Assembly (NCBI GenBank): GCA_026874595.1
Contig: CM049322.1
Coordinates: 23,657,400-23,721,399, forward strand
Source: Sipunculus nudus
Taxonomy: Eukaryota; Annelida; Sipuncula; Golfingiida; Sipunculidae
Direction of reading: 5' to 3'
Length of the DNA stretch: 64,000 nucleotides
Shown here: positions 52,065 through 62,726 of the stretch, in pieces
Layout of the letters: each line of letters begins with the position of its first letter
How positions within the stretch are numbered: the stretch's first letter is position 1
Program-made: the position numbers and the translations under genes
Notes under the pieces: generated by a model
Seen by the model: the letters and a program-made list of their open reading frames with translations, nothing else
Told to the model about the DNA's origin: nothing
Databases searched by the model: none

Positions 52065-53917
52065 AGAATCAAGTGAAAACAATAACCTTCGCTTTACGCA
52101 GGGTTAATTATTCATATATAAAAGAACTGTTACATGTTTACTTGCTTATTTCAAACAAAGCTATATCTCTTTTGTGCCACTGCATCCTTACAGTCTTGAG
52201 AAACATGAATGTTCATAGAGAAGACTGCCCCAACATCAATGTCTGACAAAACAGTTTGATGACTGACTGATACCTCCAGTACATATAAACATCACATGGT
52301 GTAGCCAGCCCAGGGAGAAAACAGAAAGCATATTGATCTGTGTCTAGACACACACCGAGATAACAGGTGAACCTGGAACAGAACAGGGGACAGCCAGATC
52401 TATACTGGGAGAACAGATTACGCTAATGATCACCCACAGCAAGAGATACAAGCTAGAATGACAGGCCCAGCCATTTAATGATGACAATCCTGATAAACCA
52501 AATGAACCCCATCAATGCCAAGTTTACCACCAGTACTGTCACACTGCATACAAATAAAATGAAGATATGTACTTATCTTAAAGAAGACTGAACAGTTTGC
52601 AATCTGACACTGACGGGACAAGACCAGAGAAAGAAAATGAATTCTGGTGACAGTGAACAAATCTGATAAGGACAACCATGTAAGAGTGCACTGTAATCAG
52701 AAGATAACTGAAAATATTTACCACTCCATCATCACTAATAAAGGCAACAGATTAATTATCAATGATAAATAAAATTCCTTTCAATAAATGAATAGTGAAA
52801 ATAACAGCAATGTCACTCCCTATAAGAACATAAATAAACTATAACTGAAGAAACATACTTGATTACTTACAAGAGTATTTTATAACTTGAAAAAAAATAA
52901 AGACAGCCCCAATGTTACACTACAATACTGACATTATTTCTTGCAGCTCATAGGATTATGCATAAATGTGGCAACTAAAACCACTGAGTGGGTAATAATA
53001 TGGGAATATTATGTGAAGTTCTTATTAATTACTGTTGCTGAGTACCTGCCTTGTTTAGATTACTAGATGTTTATATACATGTATAACCAACCAAGCCACC
53101 AACAAAACTTCTCCATTATATGAGCATCTGAGTAACATTTTCTTCAATGACATGGACCATTCACAGTCACATGGAGTTTTTGTGATGTGAAGTGACTGCT
53201 GATAGCTGGTAAGGTGGACAGATAACACACACTGATGCTCACCACCAGTGACATATAGTATGTGAAGAGTGATCTACCACAGTGAGGTGCACATGCCACG
53301 CTTCACTGACACCCTCCTCCACTGAACAGGCTACATACCAGGCAATGTCACAGCAATCTGCAGGTTACAGGTACCCATCCAAAACTATCATATAAATGGA
53401 AGGAAAAACTGGGCTCATTAAACTAATATTTTACACAACATGATTTGATTTAAAAAGGTTACACAACATACCACAGTTTAAACTGTTGTAACAGAAATGT
53501 GAAACTGGTGTCAGAATGGTCATCCAATAAACACATCATTTACTGTGAACTGCCTGCTTGTGGCCTTCTGATAGCCCCCACTCAACTGCATTTTACCTCC
53601 ATATACCAGACTGTTTGACCTCCCTGACCCTCCTACAATGTACTTTCATTGAGAAAATCTCCCGTTGTCATCAACAGTGATAAATCACCTATGTTAATGA
53701 CACTGACATGAGCAAGTCCCTCTCTCAGGCCATTCACAATGTTATACCCACAGTTTACATGGCACAACAAACACACAGGGTTAAGTCTCATCAAAACAAG
53801 GCAGCAAGCATTTCACTTTCAATTTTTACTTTTTTAGTCACACTTCCACAAACAAAATCCCTATTTTGTTTAGTATTTACCACAGCTGGGATCAACAGAT
53901 CCAACAACAAAATGTAG
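52065..53917. other. Non-coding sequence
   Basis: Unique AT-rich sequence. The minus-strand frame at 52475-52675 and the plus-strand frame at 53708-53917 are unrecognised. Confidence 0.5.
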
Positions 53918-53919
53918 TA

Positions 53920-55145
53920 CAGTGGAACCCCACAATTACGACCACCCTGGGGATTGAGCAAAGTGGTCGTTATTTGGGGGTGGTCGTATTTGTGAAACTC
54001 TTACCATGGTCGCATATATCACGGCGATGTTTAATGTGTATCAGTTTATATATATTGCATATGTTTAATGTGAATTATAACAAAATATTTTACTAAGCGG
54101 AGAACCCTTATTAGGAATTTTTTTTTATTTTGTGTAGCTGAAAAGAAAACAAAATTGATTTATATATTTATTCAAATATAAAAATATATATACGTTGACA
54201 CATACGCAGTGACTAATGATTAACACATAATTACATTAGAGACAACGCGAAGATAACCTACTTGAACATATTGAACATAATACGTTGCTGTCATATATTT
54301 AGCCCTCCGCCTGAGTATATATTGCGTGCACTTGAGTTTTACCGACGCATAACTGCTGAGCCAGTTGGCTCTGACTGCATCCTGGTGTTTCCGCCTTGAT
54401 TAACACCACTTTCTCCTTCAAGGAGTGCTCTTTCCCAGGCATGGTCGCACAACAGCAAGCAGTAAACGCAAACTGAACCAGTAGAGAAATAAACTGACAG
54501 CGATTTATCTGATAAGGCAAGACAACGGATTTGCCCCCATGCAAGCTTTGTATTTATACATTTGACTGACTGCTCAATACTCAGTGTGAGTAAGGTATGA
54601 ACACATTAAGGATTAACTAGATCATTAATTTGACCAATAAGGATTGAACATTATGTGATGAGTAAAAATATTAAACTCTCAACCCCGCACTTTTGGTAGC
54701 TGTAATACAGGTGATCACTGAGGGGCAATTAGCATCGCTAGCCCAAGACCGAAGGGCATTTTGCCAGGCAGACCAGCTATAATCAGCCGATAGTTACCCT
54801 CTTTGATCTACAACTTACGCCTTAACGAGTCTCAGCGCGGACACCTAGTCAGGAAGGGTTACACTAGGGCTGGGAACCCTTGTTACCCTCTTTGATCTTT
54901 CGTTAAGGCGCCTGTGACAAGGCGCAGCCATTGACTCGTGACAAAAGTTGTTTCAGTACTTCTCGGCAGTGGTCGCATTAGCGCTGGGCCCAGGATATCT
55001 GGTCGTAATTCTGAATTTAGGGGTGGTCGTAATTCTGAGTCATTTTTAAACATAAATAAACTAAAAAAAATTCGGAACCAAGCAAAGTGGTTGTAATTGT
55101 GGGGTGGTCGCAATTGTGGGGTGGTGGCAAGGCGGGGTTCCACTG
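53920..55145. mobile_element. pogo/Tigger-like element with transposase remnant
   Basis: TIRs CAGTGGAACCCCACAATTAC (53920) and, inverted from the right, CAGTGGAACCCCGCCTTGCC (55145) are flanked by TA on both sides (53918-53919, 55146-55147). Subterminal TGGTCGTAATT repeats occur at both ends. A transposase N-terminus survives on the minus strand at 54299-54442, but the catalytic DDE region is gone, so this is an internal-deletion derivative of 1.2 kb. A 17-bp direct repeat GTTACCCTCTTTGATCT (54793 and 54882) marks a later internal duplication. Confidence 0.9.
54299..54442 (-). pseudogene. Truncated pogo/Tigger transposase, CENP-B/Psq-type HTH
   Basis: From the Met at 54442 the minus strand reads MPGKEHSLKEKVVLIKAETP followed by CSQSQLAQQLCVGKTQVHAI, then stops seven codons later. 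The pattern (K-x-SLKEKxxLI, SQxxLAxxxxVxKxxVxxI) is that of the first helix-turn-helix of CENP-B/Tigger/jerky proteins, which binds the element's terminal repeats. The second HTH and DDE catalytic core are absent. It lies inside an element with matching TIRs, which supports the call independently. Confidence 0.82.
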
Positions 55146-56037
55146 TACATGCAATACTTAACCAGGACCAACAGAACTAAGACACTGGATGTAATGGGAA
55201 TTTATTTTATTTACTCCTAGCATGTTCAAAAGGAAAATGTCAGAGACAAGTATGATCCAACATCCCAGGATTCCACTGTAATTACAGTTCAGATAAATCA
55301 TTATATATTTTTTACTTTAACATCCACAGGTGAATTTATTTCTGCAGAAAGATGAGTCTTTTTACATTACACACAGCTGAACTCAATAGCTTCATTCAAG
55401 AAAAAAAAATCCTATGAAAAATTACATAACTATATAAGAGCGAGAAATGAAAATACTTATACTGTATACTTTGATGGTTCTGCAGAATTTTAATCCATAC
55501 ATCAGAATGTATAACTGGTTAATATTTGACAAAATATAACAAAAGTGCCTGCTTAAAATGGTCAATTCAACAAAAAAACAAGAGCACTGGAACAGTTCAA
55601 CAAGAAAACAAGAGCACTGGAACTTCCGGCAGAACTGTTTGTAGGGGGCTCTGCCTGCACAATTGTAAGTATTAAGAACAATTCCAACCCCCCCCCCCCC
55701 CCCCCCCACAAAACACCATGTTGTGTAGATAATGCCTATAAAGAGAGGGTGAGCTTGGTCACTCAGCCAAGGTTTAAACAGTGTACAGGAGACCAGGGAA
55801 AGCCCAGTGCACCACACAGGGAACATGTGAAGGGCCAGATGGTTCAAGGACAACAGGTACAGGGGGAACGTACTGTTCCATGATCAACTGATATTTACAA
55901 AATGTCCAATCACTTCAAAGTCACGAGTTTCACTTAAAGAAGCAAGGATTCTGATTCCTGTCACATTTCAATACACATTATACGGCGGTATTTAATCTGT
56001 ATTATTTAAAGCACACAAAATCATACTTCCTTGTTCT
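55146..56037. other. Non-coding sequence with poly-C and a short direct repeat
   Basis: AACAAGAGCACTGGAAC occurs twice about 34 bp apart at 55577-55625. A pure run of 20 C lies at 55688-55707. The 143-codon minus-strand frame at 55422-55853 runs through the poly-C tract (polyglycine) and is not credible as a gene. Confidence 0.6.
55688..55707 (+). repeat. C20 homopolymer
   Basis: Twenty consecutive C after TTCCAA. On the minus strand this is a G20 run, which could form a G-quadruplex. An 11-C run occurs at 58412-58422. Confidence 0.97.
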
Positions 56038-56316
56038 TTAGTATGAAATACAGAAAATCTGTACTTGTTCACAGGTCTGCATGGTACACAGGCATTTAAT
56101 TTTATGTTTATAACTTGGGAGGACCACCAAAATAATCCTAACACATTCATTAACGACATCTTGTGGCAACTCAGACGAACCAGAGTTTTGCAAATAGCAT
56201 TTTGCAACCAGTAACCGTTCATATTCCACACATATAGCAACCAACTCCAGCTCCATTATTCTCTGTTTGTCAATATGGGTCCATGTGCCGAGTTTCTCAG
56301 AACTGACAATACCATT
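56038..56316 (-). CDS. Unrecognised protein-like frame, possible 3' terminal exon
   Basis: On the minus strand, after TTGCCTCAG (AG at 56318-56317), 92 codons stay open to a TAA. They begin NGIVSSEKLGTWTHIDKQRI and contain ELVAICVEYERLLVAKCYLQ and ELPQDVVNECVRIILVVLP. The composition (mixed charged and hydrophobic, no low complexity) looks more like protein than other frames here. A strong tract CTTACCTTTCTGCAG lies just upstream, though using that exact AG would put a TGA in frame. The layout [hydrophobic-E-x-E...LPxDVxxxC] loosely recalls short domains in mollusc multigene families. No domain is identified, no upstream partner exon is seen, and there is no polyA signal close by. Confidence 0.25.
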   Translation of the reverse strand, partial: NGIVSSEKLGTWTHIDKQRIMELELVAICVEYERLLVAKCYLQNSGSSELPQDVVNECVRIILVVLPSYKHKIKCLCTMQTCEQVQIFCISY

Positions 56317-56981
56317 CTGAGGCAATCTGGCGAGTCATTTCTGCAGAAAGGTAAGCACATGATAATTTTCATGAGTATTCATACTATGAGTATGAACAGT
56401 CACAGTGTGACAGTGACCCGTGCTTAGGTCACAAGAAGAGACGTGTTCTCCAAACATGGACATGCAGGTTATCAATGATTTGATAAATGTCATAGTCCTG
56501 ATGGTAACACTATCACTTTGTGTAAATGTCCATGAATACCTGTGAGTTAATGGATACCAAGACCAGGTTTCACAGACCACTTCATTAATAAAGACTGACT
56601 GCTTATGTATGCAGAAACAGTAACCAATCAGGATCATGAACAAGTCCTCAAATCAATCACCTGACACCTGGAGTTTCAGCATGTACAAGTCAGATCATCG
56701 GTGAAGCCCACAAAACTATAGAGAGAAATCTGTATTAAAGTTAACAAGCGATGACCAGAACTGTCAAGCTAAACCAGCCCCACATCCAGGTGCAATGAAC
56801 TCCCATCTATCATGATGGTGGATGAACTGGCCATGTAGCAATTCATACTCCCATGATATTCCATCAAATCTGGTCTAGTTTATGATTAATAAGGCTGCAC
56901 AGGCCAGACACTAGGTCGTCTAGACAACCAACTGATAATGCCCATACAAATGAGAGTGTCCGCTATTACACCTTGCAAATG
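56317..56981. other. Non-coding sequence
   Basis: Unique sequence between the protein-like frame and the minisatellite. The minus-strand frame at 56335-56643 is unrecognised. Confidence 0.5.
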
Positions 56982-57897
56982 AAAAACAAACTGGTCTGTG
57001 TAACCAGGATCCTGATGGCATCTCAGAGAGAGGTAAAAACAAAATGGTCTGTGTAATCAGGATCCTGATGGCATCTCAGAGAGAGGTAAAAACAAACTGG
57101 TCTGTGTAATCAGGATCCTGATGGCATCTCAGAGAGAGGTAAAAACAAACTGGTCTGTGTAATCAGGATCCTGATGGCATCTCAGAGAGAGGTAAAAACA
57201 AACTGGTCTGTGTAATCAGGATCCTGATGGCATCTCAGAGAGAGGTAAAAACAAACTGGTCTGTGTAATCAGGATCCTGATGGCATCTCAGAGAGAGGTA
57301 AAAACAAACTGGTCTGTGTAATCAGGATCCTGATGGCATCTCAGAGAGAGGTAAAAACAAACTGGTCTGTGTAATCAGGATCCTGATGGCATCTCAGAGA
57401 GAGGTAAAAACAAACTGGTCTGTGTAATCAGGATCCTGATGGCATCTCAGAGAGAGGTAAAAACAAACTGGTCTGTGTAATCATGATCCTGATGGCATCT
57501 CAGAGAGGTAAAAACAAACTGGTCTGTGTAATCATGATCCTGATGGCATCTCAGAGAGGTAAAAACAAACTGGTCTGTGTAATCAGGATCCCGACGGCAT
57601 CTCAGAGAGAGGTAAAAACAAACTGGTCTGTGTAATCAGGATCCTGATGGCATCTCAGAGAGAGGTAAAAACAAACTGGTCTGTGTAATCAGGATCCTGA
57701 TGGCATCTCAGAGAGAGGTAAAAACAAACTGGTCTGTGTAATCAGGATCCTGATGGCATCTCAGAGAGAGGTAAAAACAAACTGGTCTGTGTAATAAGGA
57801 TCCCGATGGCATCTCAGAGAGGTAAAAACTAACAAGTGGCCACTGTGTAATCAGGATCCTGATGGCATCTCAGAGAGGTAAAAACTAACAAGTGGCC
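56982..57897. repeat. 53-bp minisatellite with palindrome ATCAGGATCCTGAT, 17 copies
   Basis: Units AAAACAAACTGGTCTGTGTA + ATCAGGATCCTGATGGCATC + TCAGAGAGAGGTA repeat from 57007 (GGATCC position) every 53 bp to 57854. Three or four 51-bp variants lack one AG of the GAGAGAG run, and the last two units have ACTAACAAGTGGCC variants. Each intact unit has the 14-bp perfect palindrome ATCAGGATCCTGAT. Units in the first half are almost identical, which implies recent expansion or homogenisation. It is not CRISPR: there are no unique spacers and the genome is animal. Confidence 0.97.
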
Positions 57898-60001
57898 TCA
57901 CCTTTACATTTAGTTAAAGTAGTTCAAGATAACCTTAAAATGGTTCAATATAAGCCCTATACAAAATGTGCTAGAAGCCTTGTGCACACACTAATTAAAT
58001 TTTTACCAAGTATAGCCTAGCTGCTTTGTGAAAGTAGTAGGAATACCTTACATTTATTAAATATCTTTTCTACTATTGCTACTCAAATTTCAAAACAATA
58101 ACATATTATGACAATGTGATGCAATCTGAAATGTTTAAACAATAGTGTTGACAACACAGCCTGTTGCCACTGAAGATGATACAGCATGACTGGTAAGTGG
58201 TCAGGATCTGACACAAATAAAGAAGAAAAACACACTGTGTGAACAAAGATTTATGATGTTCACCTGTGTACCACACGTGTACAACATTAGATTTTGAAGT
58301 TGGATAATAGCTTAACCCATGTTTTTTTTTTATTGTACAACCAAATCTGATTGACAGGTTAACAGACAGATAGATAGAAAACCTGACTGTTACACGTTTT
58401 CTATTACAGCACCCCCCCCCCCATCCTAGATGGGGATTTGGTGTCATTACTAGAACTATCTGACAATTAAACCATTCAATCCTCAGACCTTGGCAAAGCC
58501 CACTTTTAAAATAAGATTCACCATACTCTGACCCATATCTGTTGTAGTCCTTGCCTTTTCATAATCATAAATTACAACAAGTAATTTTAAAATAAATCAA
58601 AGTCTGCACCGTGGAAGAATATGAAGGCCTATAAGAAGGCCTATGTCAGAATCTTACTTCCTCACAACTGTACCATGCATCTCAGCACTATCACACCTCA
58701 TTTTAACCAATTTCTGTTACACATATCTGAGTACATTACAACCCTATAAATGGCTATTGCAGCAAGTCACTGAAGTGTTAATATGTGACAACACTGAAAT
58801 CCCTGAGGACAATTCTTGGAGGCTATCCGTATTATATGACAAGACAACAAGAACAATTGTTGCAGCCAACCAGGCACGGTAGAGCTTGGCCTCATCTTTT
58901 AAATTCAGTATTTCACAGCAAACTGCCCACATAACAGAGCCAAGGTGATGAAAAGCACTCAGCATAATCACAATACCCAAAGAAAGTCAGCTGCAAGGCT
59001 ATTTTGTAGCTTGGCCGCACCACAGTCCCCAAAATAACAGTGTGTAGATTCCAAGACCCAAAGGTGCCACGCTCACTGACCGGAGCAACCAACTTGTCTC
59101 CCGCAAGACTCATAAAACACTAGTCTCCATCAAAATGCCAATCTCACCAAATTTCCAGGGACGCCCCAGACAGTCCCCAGGATAAGACCGCCAAGTTTTT
59201 GCCCGTCAAACATATAAAGCAGCCTCTGGTTTATGCAAGGACTATTCTGGAACCATGTGCTTATCATGTGCTTTAGTGGGAGGTGAGAATCTGTCCATGC
59301 CACTCCTTAACAAGCATTGTGGGATTCCAATAATATGGTCAGCTAAAGGACAAACAATCCTGGCATTAAAATAAGCAATCTGTTTACATCTAGTACATAG
59401 AAAATAGCAATACAGGCATGCTCAGATCTTTTCTTCATATAAAATGTAGGCAATTTCTGCAAACTGCCTTAGTTTATCTTATTTGAGTTTAAAAATGTAC
59501 CCTCACACAACAAGATAAACTAAAAATGTTGCTAAATTATCAAGCCATAACGATGTGATCTTTGGCAGCCAGCATTTAACAGCAAATGCCTTTGAATCCC
59601 ATGAAGGAACAGCAGTCAAACACGGTGATCAATATTAGTTTATATATCAGTGCCACCTACTTAATAGTTTGAATCAAGCTGGACATCTTGCAAGAATTCA
59701 GCTGTCAGACAACTGGTAAACTGGCAAATCTGGGAAACATTTTTCAGTAGGCAGTGTCTAAAATTATCATAATACTGGCAATATAGTATCAGTGTCTAGA
59801 ACAACACAGAAAGCCAGATTTGTTTTACTTGTCCACCTAGTTACCACTGCCTTATTTAGTCTCTCCACTTTGTTCTCTGCCATCCCACTTATGACATCCA
59901 GGTTTTATTCTGTATGGAATATGGCCGCACCTGAAACGGCCATGTAGAATAACTGGAAGGACTGACCAGTCAGGATTCAAGAAAGGCCCAGAGATACATC
60001 A
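57898..60001. other. Non-coding sequence
   Basis: Unique sequence with C11 at 58412-58422. Overlapping frames at 58643-58882 (+), 58744-58980 (-) and 58913-59113 (-) are open on both strands and unrecognised. Confidence 0.45.
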
Positions 60002-60127
60002 TGAAACTACTCAGAGGATATTGTAAAGGTGGGACAGTGTCTGTGAAACTGCTCAGAGGATATCGTAAAAGTGGGACAGTGTCTGTGAAACTGCTCAGAG
60101 GATATTGTAAAGGTGGGACACTTTCTG
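60002..60127. repeat. 42-bp tandem repeat, 3 copies
   Basis: TGAAACTGCTCAGAGGATAT followed by TGTAAAGGTGGGACAGTGTCTG, starting at 60002, 60044 and 60086, with one to three differences between copies. Confidence 0.95.
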
Positions 60128-62244
60128 TGAAGAGTGTGGCTGTAATGGGATGACATGCATTTGCTAACTTTAGAACAGATAAAACGCATTAATGACCATG
60201 TATAAATAGGCAAATTAATTATTGTAGGATATTAAGAATACATACTAGTAATTATACTTACTGTTCATGTGAAAATTACCAACTTGGTAAAGACAAATAT
60301 AAAGAGAGGCTCTTTTGAAATACAATTTACAAACAGGCCTGTGTACTAATGGAAATATATATAAAATATATCATGAAACAGATACTTCAACCAGCTATCA
60401 GATCTTTCTCCGATGCAAAGGAAATTTTACAGTATTAGACATGTTTTTTTTTAACCTTTTGTTTTACAAATGGGGTTAAATTTTGTCCCAATGTAGAAGG
60501 GGGGAAAACCCTGCAAAAACATTTTTTTCCCAGAATTCCACTCAAAGTCCAGTCCATTTAAAATCTTATCAGCATTGCTGGATCGAGTTCAGTCCCATTA
60601 ATATGCGTGTTTATGGCTTGCATCAGGTCCTCGATGAATCCTACTATTCCAAGTATCAACTATGCGTCTGCTGAGATTACCGGTAAGTCATTTGCAACTC
60701 TCCCAAGTACATCTGTAGTCTTAACCGGGCATGTATTATTTTCTTCAGCCTTATTGAATTTCCATTTTTGGCAATTGAAAGGTTGGCGCTGTTTGTAAAA
60801 TGATTTTTTTTTAAAAGCCTATACAGGTCTTTGTAACAAAATATTACTATTGGAACCAGTTCAACAATGGGATTTTAAACCTTTCAGAAGATTATCAGCT
60901 GTGAGATATGAATTTTGTAAAAAGAAAGCCTGTTCTGTGCATTAACCTTACATGTCAGTCATGATGACAGAGTGTATACACAGTAATGACTGTCCCAAAT
61001 TGCCTGACATGCCTTTACCCTGAGGAATGTAATGAGGACTGCTGTGTACTCACTATATACAAAACTAAATGTATGTCATCAGGTCAGTGGGATGCAGTGT
61101 ACACAGGCCCAAGCTTACCAGTTACCACTGGAGCCACACTGGTATATGTTCAGGTTTCTCGTTATTTTCAAAGGCTGCCCATTGGGTTGGTTTTTCAAGC
61201 AACCTCTTATAACCACAATTTTTCCCGGCTAAATTGTAACTGCTGCATTCAGCACAGGTTGTCTTAAAAAGATTGAAAAAGATGAAGGTCCATCAGGCTG
61301 GATGCAAGGATTTGCAGCCGTGGGCCTGGTAAGGATAACCTGGTTGAAATGTTTATACAAGTATGCCAGACATCTACTATTTGTAGGAGTTTTAAGTTTG
61401 AATATGAAAACTAAATACATACATATCCTTGTTCTTTCCAATACTTGATGGTCAAGGCACTGAGGTTTTAAGGTCCTTTCATGTCTGTTAGTCAACATTC
61501 TGTAGCTCAACTTGCATAAAAAGATGTATATCTGACTTGGCAACTTCTTGTTGCATCATTAGACTCAGTGTGAAATATCCCCACAATGACTGCCATGTTT
61601 GCATTAGATCTTCATTTTTTATTATATCAATCAGTTTTGAAGTTTTTAAATTGTATACATTTGCAGTAATACACATATATCTCAATATATAAGTTCCATT
61701 CAAATGTCAGACATAACAGCTTAAATCCATATACATACAGCAAATAAATGTTAATTGAATAGTACTTATAGAAAATATTTTAATTATAAATATTTAATGA
61801 TAAACAGATAGATGGACAGACAGAGCTGATTACTTTTTCCCCATTCTGCTGAGGCAAGAATATAATATATGTTTCAATTAGATCCTTGTTTATTACACTA
61901 ATTTTTCTTTAATTAATTCCCCATTCTGCATTAGATCATCATTTTTTAATTTCATCATTTTTTTCATGTTTATAAATTTTATAGATTTACAATGTAACAC
62001 AGATATCTGAATATATCATTTGATTCACAATTCTAAACTGCATCATCATTTATCCCTAATTTATCAGATTTATAGAACATCTTTATTATGCATACAGATG
62101 CATGATTTTTTTTTTTAATAAAAATATTTATATCTAATAAAACATCCAATAACTGAAAATGCAACTCTGAATCTGAATTCACAATTCTAATCTAAATAGA
62201 ACCTTTATTAACCCTGCGAGGGTTCGATATCAGGAGATGGTATA
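60128..62244. other. Non-coding sequence
   Basis: AT-rich unique sequence. Frames at 60483-60674, 60607-60798 and 60986-61267 (+) and at 61229-61543 (-) have no recognisable domain or splice support. Confidence 0.45.
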
Positions 62245-62578
62245 ATGGATGTTATTTAAAATAGGATTGGATTGTGAATGTGTTAATGAAGTTCAATTTT
62301 GGTGTAAATCCAAGCTTACATATCCCCTGAATGAGTGTTTTATAAAACATTTTTCCACTTGCACTTGTTGCATGTAACCATATGGCCATCTGTCTAGCAT
62401 GATATGTTACGTCACAGACTAAATGATGTGACGCCATGTGCTGGTTCCCTATAAGATGTCTGTAAACCAACGTGTACACACTATGGGAAGGGGGGTAAGG
62501 TTGTTGTTGGTTATGTTTATAGTCAAGTACATCAACACACAATGTCCAGGGCATTTTTCAAAATATTCAGTTATAAAG
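62245..62578 (-). repeat. Dispersed repeat, reverse member of the pair with 51720-52025
   Basis: On the minus strand it runs from ACTGAATATTTTGAAAAATG, then CCCTGGACATTGTG through CATATGGTTACATGCAACAA and ACACTCATTCAGGGGAT to ACATTCACAATCC, matching 51720-52025. The 100-codon open frame across it is disrupted in the other copy. It directly abuts the hairpin fragment at 62579. Confidence 0.85.
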
Positions 62579-62726
62579 TACATCTAACAGTATGGCAAAT
62601 TGTGGATTCATAGGTCTTAATGTTTCAAACGTGCCAGTCTAATGGACGGGCGGACAGATGGGCAGATGAAAGACAATGGATCATAACTATAGCTCAGTTG
62701 ACTGAAAGTTAGCGGAGCTAAAAAAT
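62579..62726 (-). repeat. Terminal fragment of the CTGAGCTAAAAA family
   Basis: Carries only the last ~150 bp of the family: ACATCTAACAGTATGGCAAA text, GTTTCAAACGTGCC, a decayed GGACGGGCGGACAGATGGGC run and the hairpin TAGCTCAGTTGACTG...AGCGGAGCTAAAAA. It is older and more mutated than the copies at 19604, 33187 and 35483. Confidence 0.85.

Noticed and set aside
55422-55853. 143-codon minus-strand frame with polyglycine
   Set aside because: The frame depends on a C20 homopolymer and has no domain.
56982-57897. CRISPR-like regular array
   Set aside because: Every base of the 53-bp period is repeated, so there are no variable spacers. It is a minisatellite in animal DNA.
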